From positions 1-39,878 of the forward strand of contig DCWI01000069.1 in assembly GCA_002328825.1 (NCBI GenBank): a stretch of DNA of 39,878 nucleotides. The letters are read 5' to 3'. A program made the position numbers and the translations under genes. Each line of letters begins with the position of its first letter. The stretch's first letter is position 1. The notes beneath the pieces were generated by a model, which worked only from the letters and a program-made list of their open reading frames with translations, was not told the origin of the DNA and made no database searches. This stretch comes from Nitrospiraceae bacterium UBA2166 (GTDB lineage: Bacteria > Nitrospirota > Nitrospiria > Nitrospirales > UBA2166). Shown here piece by piece: positions 16,036 through 24,724 of the stretch.

Positions 16036-18585
16036 TCAGCCACGACCTATTGGACGGATAAGCATATTGTTACTCTCATTCCCCTCTACAACCGCATCAC
16101 CTTCATCAATAACAATAATCACAAACTTCTCAGAGAGCGGTTCGAGCTCGCGCACTTTAAATTTCCATGTCCCCGGCTCAAACACTTCTACTCGAAACGA
16201 TTGACGCGCCGGACGATCATCATCACCAAACACATCGTCGTCGGATACAAACAATGACACAAAAAACGGCGCAATATCAGCATGTGTTCCAAAATTTCCA
16301 ATAGTTAACTTCACAACAAGCTGATCTCCTGACGCTTTAACTTTATGTTTAAATTTTGTAATTACAGCGGCAAGATCAGGCAAACCAAGTTGCTCAACGT
16401 CGGTAAATTTTAGAATAACAGCGTCACTCTCCATTCCAAATGTTTCCTGATGCGCGTTCAACGTGGGAAAATCAACTGATAGAGTCTTCCCAACGATGTA
16501 GGCATTGCTAGCATGATCAACAATGATCGCAGTACCTTTATCATCACTCTCACCCCCAATATATGTAGAATACGCAAGCAGTGCACCATCTGAGTGAAGC
16601 TTTGCAGCAAAGATTTCCCCGTCAAATATTCCACCGTTTTTTTCACCCTGTACAGCGTTTATAATTGGAAAATTATCGGAAGTCGTTCGCCCAGTAATAT
16701 AGGTATTACCTTCAAGGTCGAGCGCAATATCGTTACCAGTATCATCACGTTGTCCACCTATGTAGGTGGAAAAAACAAGAAATTCTCCCGCAGGTGAGAC
16801 CTTTGATACAAAGACATCACCGTTCCTTTCCTCGTTGTTTGAACCAAAATCTGGCTGAAACACCCCTTCTGTCGTGGGAAAATCTATTGAGCGTGTACCA
16901 CCCACAATATACCCGTTCCCCTCATTATCAAGAGCCACCCCACGACCTCTATCATCACCCATCCCACCCAAATAACTAGAATACTCAAACTCTGTTCCTT
17001 CAGAGTTAAGCTTTACAATAAACGCATCATCACGACCACCCAACACCGTTTGCACTGATTTTTCGGTCGTCGGAAAATCTTCTGAGTCTGTCACACCAGT
17101 AACAACGACCTGGCCAAAAGAATCAACAGCAATTGCTTCTCCCTGGTCATCACCCACTCCACCTAAATAAGTTGAATAGAGCAGCGCGGTTCCACTCGCA
17201 TCGAGTCTGGTAACAAACGCATCGTTTCCACCCCCAGATTGGGGTTGTACTACCGCATCGCTCGTCAAAAAATCTTTTGCTCCTGTACGCCCCGTTATAA
17301 ACACCTCACCTGCAGAATCTACCGCAACCCCAAGCCCAATATCTGTCTCACTTGTTCCTAAAAAAGTAGAATAGACGAGCTCACTTCCTTCGGAGTTCAA
17401 CTTAAACACAAATGCATCAACACCCCCACTAATACTTGGCTGAAACGAACCATTAGTAGAAGGAAAGTCCTTTGAAAATGTACTCCCAACAACATATACC
17501 TCTCCATTGGCATCCACAGCTATATCATTTGCAACATCAATGTCACGACCTCCAATAACCGTTGAGTAGATCAACTCATCGCCCGCTGGTGTAAACTTGG
17601 AAACAAATACATCCTGAGCACCAGTTCCTGTTGGTTGTAGCGAACTCGAAATAGGAAAGCCGCCATTGGTCGTTCCTGCCACAAACACATGGCCAGTGGC
17701 ATCCAAACCAATTCCAGATCCCTGGTCAAAACCACGCCCTCCAAGATAGCTGGAATAGACCAATACAGGATCAATCACAAGAGACTTTGTTCGATCAAAC
17801 ACCGCAACATTGAACCCAACCCTCCCATCACTCGTAATGCGATATCCCCCTTCAATCAGCACTCGAGTCCGCATGACACTATCCCCAGACGAAGGTTCAA
17901 TTGAGTCTTGGTAGATCACCGGTTTCTGATAGACTAAACGTGCTTCGCCAACCGACAGCACGAGATTGCCTCCATGATCAATTGACAACGTGTCAACCCC
18001 ATCAAAACTTAGGATAACGTCATGAGGATCAAAACCAGATTCAACAATGACATCATATTCAAGACGCCCATTATTTCCATAATAAATCATGTGAATTCCA
18101 GGATATACGTTGTTGTATCGCACCTTGGTATACATCGGAATGTCGGTGTGCCATTGGGCTGGGTCACTTCCGCCCAAGTAATGATATTTTCCTGGCAAAA
18201 GATCCAACCCACTGATGTTTGGGGAAGAATTAGCTCCAATAAATTGCAGTCGAACCTCAGTGGAATGAGATGAAGTTCGTGTAATTTTGTCAAAAGTTTC
18301 TTCATGAGGTGCGTCGAAAATCAGAATCATCTCTGAGGAGGTAAACAATAGAAAGCCCTCCCGCTGACGAGAGAAAAACTTCACCTCAGAGTTGAACTGT
18401 CCATAATTAGGTTGAAAGATCAGCGGCAACGTGAACGTAGTCGCACTCGTTGCCATCACTGATGTCGTGTTCACACTCCATGCAGTCATTGAAAAACATA
18501 CGATCCCCCCAAGCAGCATGATAGCACCCAGACGACGTATGAAATCAGACAACACCACAGCATCCCAGTAGGATAATTGTTGCAT
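16036..18585 (-). CDS. SBBP beta-propeller repeat exoprotein with C-terminal CARDB domain
   Basis: This 849-residue protein is probably secreted. An N-terminal hydrophobic segment (IMLLGGIVCFSMTAWS, about 22-37) is the likely signal/anchor. An N-terminal region with YHYLGGSDPAQWHTDIPMY and the PGIHMIYYG motif follows. From about residue 280 onward there are at least eight SBBP repeats of about 55 residues, each showing YSTYLGG, then a G-x-A-x-D turn, then VYxxGxT and DFP. The last ~110 residues form a CARDB-type adhesion domain ending in EGNESNN. It lies 8 bases after truA on the same strand. Such proteins are surface or extracellular scaffolds; no catalytic motif is seen. Near-identical repeats make the locus prone to recombination. 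Confidence 0.87.
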   Translation of the reverse strand: MQQLSYWDAVVLSDFIRRLGAIMLLGGIVCFSMTAWSVNTTSVMATSATTFTLPLIFQPNYGQFNSEVKFFSRQREGFLLFTSSEMILIFDAPHEETFDKITRTSSHSTEVRLQFIGANSSPNISGLDLLPGKYHYLGGSDPAQWHTDIPMYTKVRYNNVYPGIHMIYYGNNGRLEYDVIVESGFDPHDVILSFDGVDTLSIDHGGNLVLSVGEARLVYQKPVIYQDSIEPSSGDSVMRTRVLIEGGYRITSDGRVGFNVAVFDRTKSLVIDPVLVYSSYLGGRGFDQGSGIGLDATGHVFVAGTTNGGFPISSSLQPTGTGAQDVFVSKFTPAGDELIYSTVIGGRDIDVANDIAVDANGEVYVVGSTFSKDFPSTNGSFQPSISGGVDAFVFKLNSEGSELVYSTFLGTSETDIGLGVAVDSAGEVFITGRTGAKDFLTSDAVVQPQSGGGNDAFVTRLDASGTALLYSTYLGGVGDDQGEAIAVDSFGQVVVTGVTDSEDFPTTEKSVQTVLGGRDDAFIVKLNSEGTEFEYSSYLGGMGDDRGRGVALDNEGNGYIVGGTRSIDFPTTEGVFQPDFGSNNEERNGDVFVSKVSPAGEFLVFSTYIGGQRDDTGNDIALDLEGNTYITGRTTSDNFPIINAVQGEKNGGIFDGEIFAAKLHSDGALLAYSTYIGGESDDKGTAIIVDHASNAYIVGKTLSVDFPTLNAHQETFGMESDAVILKFTDVEQLGLPDLAAVITKFKHKVKASGDQLVVKLTIGNFGTHADIAPFFVSLFVSDDDVFGDDDRPARQSFRVEVFEPGTWKFKVRELEPLSEKFVIIVIDEGDAVVEGNESNNMLIRPIGRG

Positions 18586-18593
18586 TTAACACC

Positions 18594-19382
18594 CTACTCA
18601 CTTGAACACCATCCGTCATACGCCACGTTCATCAAGTACAACCCATGCGGTGGAGCAGTTCTTCCAGATTGGCAACGATCTCGTGCTCTAATAATATTGG
18701 AGATAGATGAAGGAAAAATTTTCCCCACTCCCACATCAACACAAGTACCCACCATCACACGAACCATTTGCTTTAAAAAACGATTTGCCTCAACACTAAA
18801 CACAATGTCACCGCCTTTTCTAACAACCTCACAGGAAATCACCGTGCATATAGTGTTCTGAGTTTTCGTAGGCATGCAACGAAATGATGTAAAGTCGTGC
18901 ATCCCACAAAACTGTTTCGCCGCCTCTTGCATGTCGTAAATAGAAAGATTCTGCCAAATATGCCACGCACGGTTCCACTCAAGGCCAGAGCGTTCACACC
19001 GATTGCGTATCCGATATTCATAGCGTTTAGTCCTCGCAGAAAACCTTGGATGAAAATCGTTGCTGACAAGTTCTGCCGATCGAACTGAAATATCAATCGG
19101 CAACAACCGATTCAACACATATCGCCAATCACGTTTGGAACGTGCAACATCAACACGAAAACTGGCAACCTGAGCTACGGCATGTACACCCGCATCTGTC
19201 CGACCTGCCGCCATCACCGGAGTATACTGCTGCATTATTTGCTGAAGAGAATTTTCAATGACTTCTTGAATGGTGAGGACACGAGGTTGTTTTTGCCAAC
19301 CATGATATCGAGTCCCATCGTACTCAACAACAAGCCGAATCTGACACTCCTCCCTATCCAGAAGCACCCTTACGCGTTTCAA
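18594..19382 (-). CDS. truA: tRNA pseudouridine(38-40) synthase TruA
   Basis: TruA modifies uridines 38-40 in the anticodon arm of tRNA. Diagnostic parts are VVEYDGTRYHGWQKQP, the catalytic AAGRTDAGVHAVAQVASF (Asp nucleophile), RTKRYEYRI, CGMHDFTSFR and RFLKQMVRVMVGT. Coordinates use TTG 19382, the longest permitted start, giving 262 residues and a 29-base overlap with the amidase gene. That TTG has no Shine-Dalgarno. A strong AGGGAGGAG (19355-19347) lies 6 bases before an in-frame ATT (19340-19338), and initiation there would give the normal TruA N-terminus (I/M-RLVVEYDGT). A real AUU start is therefore plausible. The gene sits between the amidase and the SBBP gene in one run. Confidence 0.95.
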   Translation of the reverse strand: MKRVRVLLDREECQIRLVVEYDGTRYHGWQKQPRVLTIQEVIENSLQQIMQQYTPVMAAGRTDAGVHAVAQVASFRVDVARSKRDWRYVLNRLLPIDISVRSAELVSNDFHPRFSARTKRYEYRIRNRCERSGLEWNRAWHIWQNLSIYDMQEAAKQFCGMHDFTSFRCMPTKTQNTICTVISCEVVRKGGDIVFSVEANRFLKQMVRVMVGTCVDVGVGKIFPSSISNIIRARDRCQSGRTAPPHGLYLMNVAYDGWCSSE

Positions 19383-20592
19383 TATAATCTACAATTCCGG
19401 TAAAGATGGCTTCCGCGACCTGCTGGCGAAACTTTGGCGATACAAGATGTTTTCTGTCCGATGAGTTCGTTAGGTAAGCAACTTCAGCTAGGATGCTAGA
19501 CATCACAGTATGTCGAAGCACATAAAAGGGCGCAGTTTTCACCCCCAAGTCAGCAAGCTTATATTTATCCCCAAGGCGCTTTGACATTGCGTTTCTCGTC
19601 TCCCATGCAAGATTACGAGAATTGTCAACCTTCCCATTCGAGAGGAAGGAGCTCGCGTTTTTTTCTCCAATACCTATCACTAGCGCCATCAAACCAAGCT
19701 CTTTTGTTTCTTCAATCGACATCCTATTTTCTCTGGCCGCTTTTTCTAAATCATCAGGATTTTTAGCCTCCCCAAACCTATATACTTCTAAACCCGCAAC
19801 CTCTGGACTAGAATGCGCGTTAACATGAATAGAGATAAATAAATCAGCCTTTTTCTCGTTAGCCAATGCCACTCGATCTTCCAACTCAACAAACACGTCC
19901 GTCTCACGCGTCATGTAGATCATGGCATCGTGCCGGTCTTCCATAATGCGGCGCAACCTGAGCGCAATATCCAGAACAAGATCCTTCTCCGCAAGCTTCT
20001 CTTTGCGAATCGACGCTCCGGGATCTTTTCCGCCATGACCTGGATCAATCACAATGATCTGAACAGTCTTATCTACACGACGTTCCTCTTCTTGTAATTC
20101 CCGCCCACGGGCAAGGCCATCAGGCCCAACATGTGCTTGCTTTTCAGGTAGATCATAAAGGTCGATTACAAACCGATGCGGGTTTTTGAGATTAAAAATC
20201 CTAAACGTTCCCATTACGTCAAGATCAAGATCAATCCGCACTTGATTACCCTTCCACGAATAAATTGTCATCGGGTGAGGAATGGCCCCACTAACAATAG
20301 CCTGCTGCGCTTCCTGCCCAAGCACAACATCCTGAATCGTGATCATCACATGATTCTTAGGGCTTGTCAGTCGCTGATGTTCATAGATAGCTTGGCGTTC
20401 AAGATCAAAAACAACCCGAGTAGACTCCGGCGAATACCCTACGCGAATATTTTTTACGAGTGATTGGGTAGTAGGAAAATCGGTAAATCCAAGGCTAGGG
20501 AAGAAGAAAAACAACGCGCAAGAAACCCACAGAACTCCCCCAAACACGAAGGCTCTTCTGACAGTCACAATGGCATATAACCTGTTAGACAA
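19354..20592 (-). CDS. amiC: N-acetylmuramoyl-L-alanine amidase with AMIN domain
   Basis: This 412-residue periplasmic amidase cleaves the MurNAc-L-Ala bond during septal splitting. Parts in order: signal peptide (VFGGVLWVSCALFFFFPSLGF, about 15-35); an AMIN peptidoglycan-targeting domain (VKNIRVGYSPESTRVVFDLE to RFVIDLYDLP, about 45-150); a charged linker; and an Amidase_3 catalytic domain (about 178-405). The zinc site is complete: IDPGHGGKDPGA (His), the Glu of EKDLVLD, ISIHVNAH (His), and the catalytic Glu in LAEVAYLTN. The insert around NPDDLEKAARENRMSIEE matches the regulatory helix seen in AmiA/B/C, which is displaced by LytM-type activators. The symbol reflects the AmiC-like domain order. 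Confidence 0.93.
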   Translation of the reverse strand: MSNRLYAIVTVRRAFVFGGVLWVSCALFFFFPSLGFTDFPTTQSLVKNIRVGYSPESTRVVFDLERQAIYEHQRLTSPKNHVMITIQDVVLGQEAQQAIVSGAIPHPMTIYSWKGNQVRIDLDLDVMGTFRIFNLKNPHRFVIDLYDLPEKQAHVGPDGLARGRELQEEERRVDKTVQIIVIDPGHGGKDPGASIRKEKLAEKDLVLDIALRLRRIMEDRHDAMIYMTRETDVFVELEDRVALANEKKADLFISIHVNAHSSPEVAGLEVYRFGEAKNPDDLEKAARENRMSIEETKELGLMALVIGIGEKNASSFLSNGKVDNSRNLAWETRNAMSKRLGDKYKLADLGVKTAPFYVLRHTVMSSILAEVAYLTNSSDRKHLVSPKFRQQVAEAIFTGIVDYIETRKGASG

Positions 20593-20804
20593 ATATGGAT
20601 TGTATGTTTTTCCCCAGAAAGCATTGGAAGAAATATAATTTTGCCTAGAAAATGAGAAAAGTCAAGTCAGCAAAAACGCCCCCATCGCATACAGACCTTA
20701 CTACATTGGTGACAGCAGGATACAAAAATCGCCCTCGTTATCAGTCTGCCGCAAACACCCACGTGCTTGACAACAAAATTTAGACATCTCTACTCTAACA
20801 AAGG

Positions 20805-21350
20805 ATGCCTCAAAAACTCATCATAGACGGCTACAATCTTCTCGGAGCAAGTGGACCAATTCAGGCTGCGATGGAACAAGAACGCACACATCTCATTCAC
20901 AAACTTGGACGTTATGCAAAACGAAAACACCATCAACTCTTGGTAGTATTTGACGGATGGAAATCTGGGAATCCTGTGGAGGAACGACAAAACATATCAG
21001 GCATAACAGTGATTTTTTCCAAGCTCGGCGAACGAGCTGACCAAGTCATCCAACGGCTTTGTGTCGAATACGGAACACAAGCTGTTGTGGTGTCATCAGA
21101 TCGTGAAATCATCGACTACGCACAAAGTCAAGGGAACTTTGCCATCAGAGCTCAAGAGTTTGAACACCTCCTTCACGAAACGTTAACCGATAAAGCACTA
21201 CACCCTCACAGCGAAAAAACAGAGCCTAGTGACGCGATAGATGAGATCGATCACTATCGGGATGGGCAACAAGCAGGAAAGAAAAAAGGCAACCCCAGAA
21301 AGCTCTCGAAAAAGGAACGCCTACGAAAACGACGTTTGCAACAGTTCTGA
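20805..21350 (+). CDS. NYN-domain (YacP-like) RNA-binding/ribonuclease-like protein
   Basis: This 181-residue protein has a PIN-like NYN fold. The family's acidic residues are visible: LIIDGYNLLG at 5-14 (Asp and Asn), LVVFDGW at 45-51, ADQVIQRL and VVSSDREIIDYA. The last ~55 residues are a charged, Lys/Arg-rich tail (KKKGNPRKLSKKERLRKRR), suited to RNA or ribosome binding. In Bacillus the YacP/Rae1 homologue cuts mRNA on the ribosome, so a ribosome-linked nuclease is likely but unproven. It diverges from the amidase gene. A consensus -35 TTGACA (20767-20772) has only a weak -10, and the ATG would be within a few bases of the start point. AAAGG directly abuts the ATG. Confidence 0.85.
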   Translation: MPQKLIIDGYNLLGASGPIQAAMEQERTHLIHKLGRYAKRKHHQLLVVFDGWKSGNPVEERQNISGITVIFSKLGERADQVIQRLCVEYGTQAVVVSSDREIIDYAQSQGNFAIRAQEFEHLLHETLTDKALHPHSEKTEPSDAIDEIDHYRDGQQAGKKKGNPRKLSKKERLRKRRLQQF

Positions 21351-21370
21351 CATTCAAATGAGATATTCCA

Positions 21371-21385
21371 GCTGAGGGCCTCAGC
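21371..21385. terminator. Hairpin between convergent NYN gene and tatD
   Basis: GCTGAGG-G-CCTCAGC is a perfect inverted repeat between two convergent stops. A T-run (CTCTTTT) lies about 16 bases further on the plus strand. It may be a bidirectional terminator; the T-run is too far for certainty. Confidence 0.4.
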
Positions 21386-21435
21386 AGTGTTTGCAGCTGC
21401 CTCTTTTAACACCCTATAACGGCAGACATTATTGT

Positions 21436-22203
21436 TCAGTCAATACCAAATAGTTTCTTAGCATTATCTGACGATACTCGCGCAATCTCCTGCGGCGATA
21501 TGGGGGATTTTTCGTCCGCAATAGTTGCAACGACGGCAGGTAAATACGAAGGTTCGTTGCGCTTTCCCCGATATGGGACTGGAGCTAAATACGGACAATC
21601 TGTTTCGATGAGAAGTCGATCAAGCGGAACAACTCTCACTGCCTCTCGAAGCTCGTTTGCCTTGGGAAATGTCACAATGCCAGAAAACGAAACCATAAAC
21701 CCAAGCTGTAACGCCTGAATTGCATAGGCAGGGTCGCCAGTAAAACAATGAAATACTCCAGGACGATCCTTCCATTCCTCTTTAAGAATGGCGAGTGTGT
21801 CCTCTTGAGCATCACGTGTATGAATCACCACTGGAAGATCTAAAGTGCGCGCTATATTAAGCTGATCTTTAAATCGCTTGCGTTGAATGTCACGCGGTGA
21901 GTGATCATAGTAGTAGTCCAATCCAATTTCTCCGTATGCAACAACACGAAAGTGATTTGCCAATACATGCAGTTCCGTCAAATCATTTGCGGTGATATCT
22001 TTTACCTCATGCGGATGACCACCCACAGTGGCATAAATAAATGAGTATTCTTCCGCAAGCGAAACAGCTGCACGACTGTTTTCCAAATCCGTGCCAACAG
22101 TGATTATCGTCCCAACACCAGCAGTACGAGCACGATTAATCACCTCATTACGATCAGAGTCAAAGCGCATATCATGAACGTGTGCATGTGTATCAATTAA
22201 CAT
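21436..22203 (-). CDS. tatD: TatD-family metal-dependent hydrolase/deoxyribonuclease
   Basis: This 255-residue TIM-barrel metal hydrolase carries the full set of ligands: DTHAHVHD at 4-11 (two His), GEIGLDYYYD (Glu), VIHTRDA (His), FHCFTG (His) and LIETDCPYLAP (Asp). TatD proteins act as 3'-5' DNases and in DNA-damage turnover; several paralogues exist in most genomes and the substrate cannot be read here. Its ATG lies inside the end of plsC (7-base overlap), so the two are co-translated. Confidence 0.93.
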   Translation of the reverse strand: MLIDTHAHVHDMRFDSDRNEVINRARTAGVGTIITVGTDLENSRAAVSLAEEYSFIYATVGGHPHEVKDITANDLTELHVLANHFRVVAYGEIGLDYYYDHSPRDIQRKRFKDQLNIARTLDLPVVIHTRDAQEDTLAILKEEWKDRPGVFHCFTGDPAYAIQALQLGFMVSFSGIVTFPKANELREAVRVVPLDRLLIETDCPYLAPVPYRGKRNEPSYLPAVVATIADEKSPISPQEIARVSSDNAKKLFGID

Positions 22204-22922
22204 AGAGCTCCTTGATGATTCAGTGCATCTACCGTCTTTTCAATCCATGATTCGGCCAACGCATTAATCTCTTTGGCAGACTTTCCTGTCGAATCAATCA
22301 CCGGACCAAACACCAACTGAATGGTCCCAGGGCGCTTCAAGAATTGACGACGAGGCCAACACTCCCCCGCGTTGTGAGCCACTGGAACCACCTGATACCC
22401 AGTACGCTCAGCAAGCAATGCCCCTCCCAAGGCATATGCTCCCTTCGAACCTGCCTCAACGCGAGTGCCTTCTGGAAACACAACAACCCATCGACCAGCC
22501 TCCAAACGCTCACGTCCTTGAGCCAGTAGCTGGTAGATCGCCTTACGACGTGCTAGACGGTCAATGGCAATAGGTTCGAGAAGAGCCAACCCCCATCCAA
22601 AAAGTGGAATCCACAATAATTCACGTTTGATGACAAATGCCAAAGGAGGTAAACACAGAGGCAACGCCAGCGTCTCCCACGCTGACTGGTGCTTGCATAG
22701 CACAACCGCGTTGGTCTCTGGAATATTTTCTCGTCCAATCACCTCATAGTGAATTTCACACGTCATTCCAAGCCACCACACATTAAAACGATTCCATTGG
22801 ATAAAAAACCAGTACCTCCATAAGAATGGTAAAGGAAACACGAGAAGACAAAACGGCGCAAAAACGATAGTCGAGAGCCCCTGCCCTACTACAAATAACA
22901 ACGACCGAACATACGCTCTCAT
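22197..22922 (-). CDS. plsC: 1-acyl-sn-glycerol-3-phosphate acyltransferase PlsC
   Basis: This 241-residue membrane acyltransferase makes phosphatidate from lysophosphatidate. The N-terminus holds a hydrophobic anchor (VGQGLSTIVFAPFCLLVFPL) and motif I is CKHQSAWETLALP, an HX4E variant of the usual NHX4D. VIKRELLWIPLFGWGL is motif II, VVVFPEGTRVEAGS motif III (FPEGTR) and VPVAHNAGECWP motif IV. HX4E occurs in many bacterial PlsC proteins, so the enzyme should be active. It is translated with tatD and diverges from the DUF3179 gene. Phosphatidate is also the expected substrate of the Tam41-like enzyme at the start of the window. Confidence 0.92.
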   Translation of the reverse strand: MRAYVRSLLFVVGQGLSTIVFAPFCLLVFPLPFLWRYWFFIQWNRFNVWWLGMTCEIHYEVIGRENIPETNAVVLCKHQSAWETLALPLCLPPLAFVIKRELLWIPLFGWGLALLEPIAIDRLARRKAIYQLLAQGRERLEAGRWVVVFPEGTRVEAGSKGAYALGGALLAERTGYQVVPVAHNAGECWPRRQFLKRPGTIQLVFGPVIDSTGKSAKEINALAESWIEKTVDALNHQGALC

Positions 22923-23047
22923 GGCAACTCAAGTCACAAGTTCAAACAGAACACACATCTAACACAATAGTATTGATAGAAACGAATCCTTCCTGTACGC
23001 TTGACCAAGATTCAGCATCGTATCACACGACAGCGCCTATACGAATA

Positions 23048-24190
23048 ATGATTTACCCACACCACATACCCAGAGTCTTCATATGCACCTGCACTCTAAT
23101 CATAATCTCGACCTTTCAAGGTTTGCCGGCCTTTGCAACAGACATGAGCATTTCTAATGTCCCACTTGACCATATCATTCTCGATGATTTTCGTGGTAAC
23201 GCCATCCCTCTTACCCAGACATCACCAGAGCTCATTGGAACACTTAAAGATCGTATTCCGCCACTGACCAATCCTCAGTATAGTACAGCAAAGGAAGCAG
23301 CGTGGCTTACGAACAATGATATTGTCCTAGTCTTTATCGAAAAAGAAGATGCTCACGCCTTCCCAACTCGCATTTTGAATTTTCACGAAATTGTCAATGA
23401 TACTATTGGTGGCCGACCAGTCTTAATATCATATTGTCCGTTATGTCGCTCGGGATTAGTATTTGACCGCCAAATCAAAACCAGACTCCTCACCTCTGGA
23501 AATACTAACGGGGTATATGAAAGCGATATGGTGATGTATGACCATCAGACTCAAAGCTACTGGTTTCAAGTTAAAGGTGAAGCAATTGTCGGATCACTCA
23601 CGGGTACACAGCTTACCCTCCTTCCAGCCTTCCTTCTCCCTTGGAGCGAATGGAAAACCCTTTACCCAAACACACAAGTTTTGTCACGAGAGATAGGATT
23701 TTCACGGCCCTACCATCGCGACCCATTTCGTGGATACGATAAACTGGGAACCATGCTTGGATTTCCAGTCAAAACTACAGATAGCAGGCGCGATCCGAAA
23801 GAAAAAATATTGGGACTCAATCACAACGGGGTAAGCAAAGCATATTCACTGACTCAGCTAAGTCACACTGCAAGCATGGATACCATTGCAGGCAAGCCAA
23901 TTGTGATATTCTCAGACAACACGGGACAAGCTGGATCAATCTTTGATGCTACTATTAAATCAACAACCCTTTCATTTTTCCTTGAGCAAGAAACCTTTAA
24001 AGATCACCAAACGAAATCGACGTGGACCCTCGCAGGCAAAGCAACGAATGGCCCTCTTAAGGGATTACATCTCACCCCTCTTGCAACACACAACACCTTC
24101 TGGTTTTCCTGGGTTGCCGCATTTCCACACACAACCATTTACAATCCGCATTCCCAACACCTCATCGTAAAGGAGGCCCCTAACCATTGA
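23048..24190 (+). CDS. DUF3179 domain exported protein
   Basis: The product is about 380 residues from ATG 23048. That start gives a clean signal peptide (VFICTCTLIIISTFQGLPAFA). The longer TTG 22973 start adds 25 non-hydrophobic residues and is less likely. The DUF3179 core is marked by VLISYCPLCRSGLVFDR (a CxxC pair), SDMVMYDHQTQSYWFQ, the TLLPAFLLPWSEWKTLYPNTQVLSRE region (a W-rich block) and the second half IVIFSDNTGQAGSIFDA. Family members are common in environmental bacteria and archaea and have no established biochemical role; the conserved CxxC suggests metal or redox chemistry. It overlaps rpiB by 4 bases (TTGA), so it may head the sugar-phosphate operon. Confidence 0.85.
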   Translation: MIYPHHIPRVFICTCTLIIISTFQGLPAFATDMSISNVPLDHIILDDFRGNAIPLTQTSPELIGTLKDRIPPLTNPQYSTAKEAAWLTNNDIVLVFIEKEDAHAFPTRILNFHEIVNDTIGGRPVLISYCPLCRSGLVFDRQIKTRLLTSGNTNGVYESDMVMYDHQTQSYWFQVKGEAIVGSLTGTQLTLLPAFLLPWSEWKTLYPNTQVLSREIGFSRPYHRDPFRGYDKLGTMLGFPVKTTDSRRDPKEKILGLNHNGVSKAYSLTQLSHTASMDTIAGKPIVIFSDNTGQAGSIFDATIKSTTLSFFLEQETFKDHQTKSTWTLAGKATNGPLKGLHLTPLATHNTFWFSWVAAFPHTTIYNPHSQHLIVKEAPNH

Positions 24191-24645
24191 AAATTGTGAT
24201 CGCTGCAGACCATGCCGGTTTTCCACTCAAAGCTATTTTGCTCACAGACCTTACGACCGCGGGACACAAAGTAACCGACCTCGGGACGAACAGCACAAAC
24301 CCGCCAGTTGATTATCCAGACATTGCAACCCTCGCATGTGAGGCAGTACGATCGAAAACTGCGGATCGCGCCATTATCCTGTGCGGAAGCGGCGTTGGCG
24401 TCACCGTTGTTGCAAACAAATTTCCAGGCATTCGTGCCGGATTATGTCATGACCACTATTCTGCACATCAAGGCGTTGAGCACGACGACATGAACGTACT
24501 GTGTATGGGAGCACGTATTTTAGGACAAGAACCCGCCAGAGAAATAGCCCAAGCCTTTGCTTCAGCTCAATACACCGCAGAAAATCGCCACGCACGCCGC
24601 TTAGACAAAGTAAAAGAGATCGAAGCAAAATACACCAAAGGGTGA
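24187..24645 (+). CDS. rpiB: Ribose-5-phosphate isomerase B
   Basis: This 152-residue RpiB interconverts ribose-5-P and ribulose-5-P in the pentose phosphate pathway. The family marks are IAADHAGFPLK (Asp-His of the active site), VDYPDIA, ILCGSGVGVTVVANK (catalytic Cys in CGSG), GLCHDHYSA and NVLCMGARILG. The start is TTG 24187: AAAGGAGG lies 10 bases upstream, and the TTGA overlaps the DUF3179 stop. It is followed by pgi and gnd, which gives three enzymes acting on C5/C6 sugar phosphates. Confidence 0.95.
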   Translation: MKIVIAADHAGFPLKAILLTDLTTAGHKVTDLGTNSTNPPVDYPDIATLACEAVRSKTADRAIILCGSGVGVTVVANKFPGIRAGLCHDHYSAHQGVEHDDMNVLCMGARILGQEPAREIAQAFASAQYTAENRHARRLDKVKEIEAKYTKG

Positions 24646-24724
24646 CCCCATAAATATACACCTTCCAAACGCACTCAAGACCTCCGTCGAACAGTCAATT
24701 GACTCATGGAGCACAAACAAGAAA

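Noticed and set aside
23041..23050. TTG 22973 as the DUF3179 start
   Set aside because: ATG 23048 gives a clean signal peptide; the longer form adds a polar N-terminus before it.
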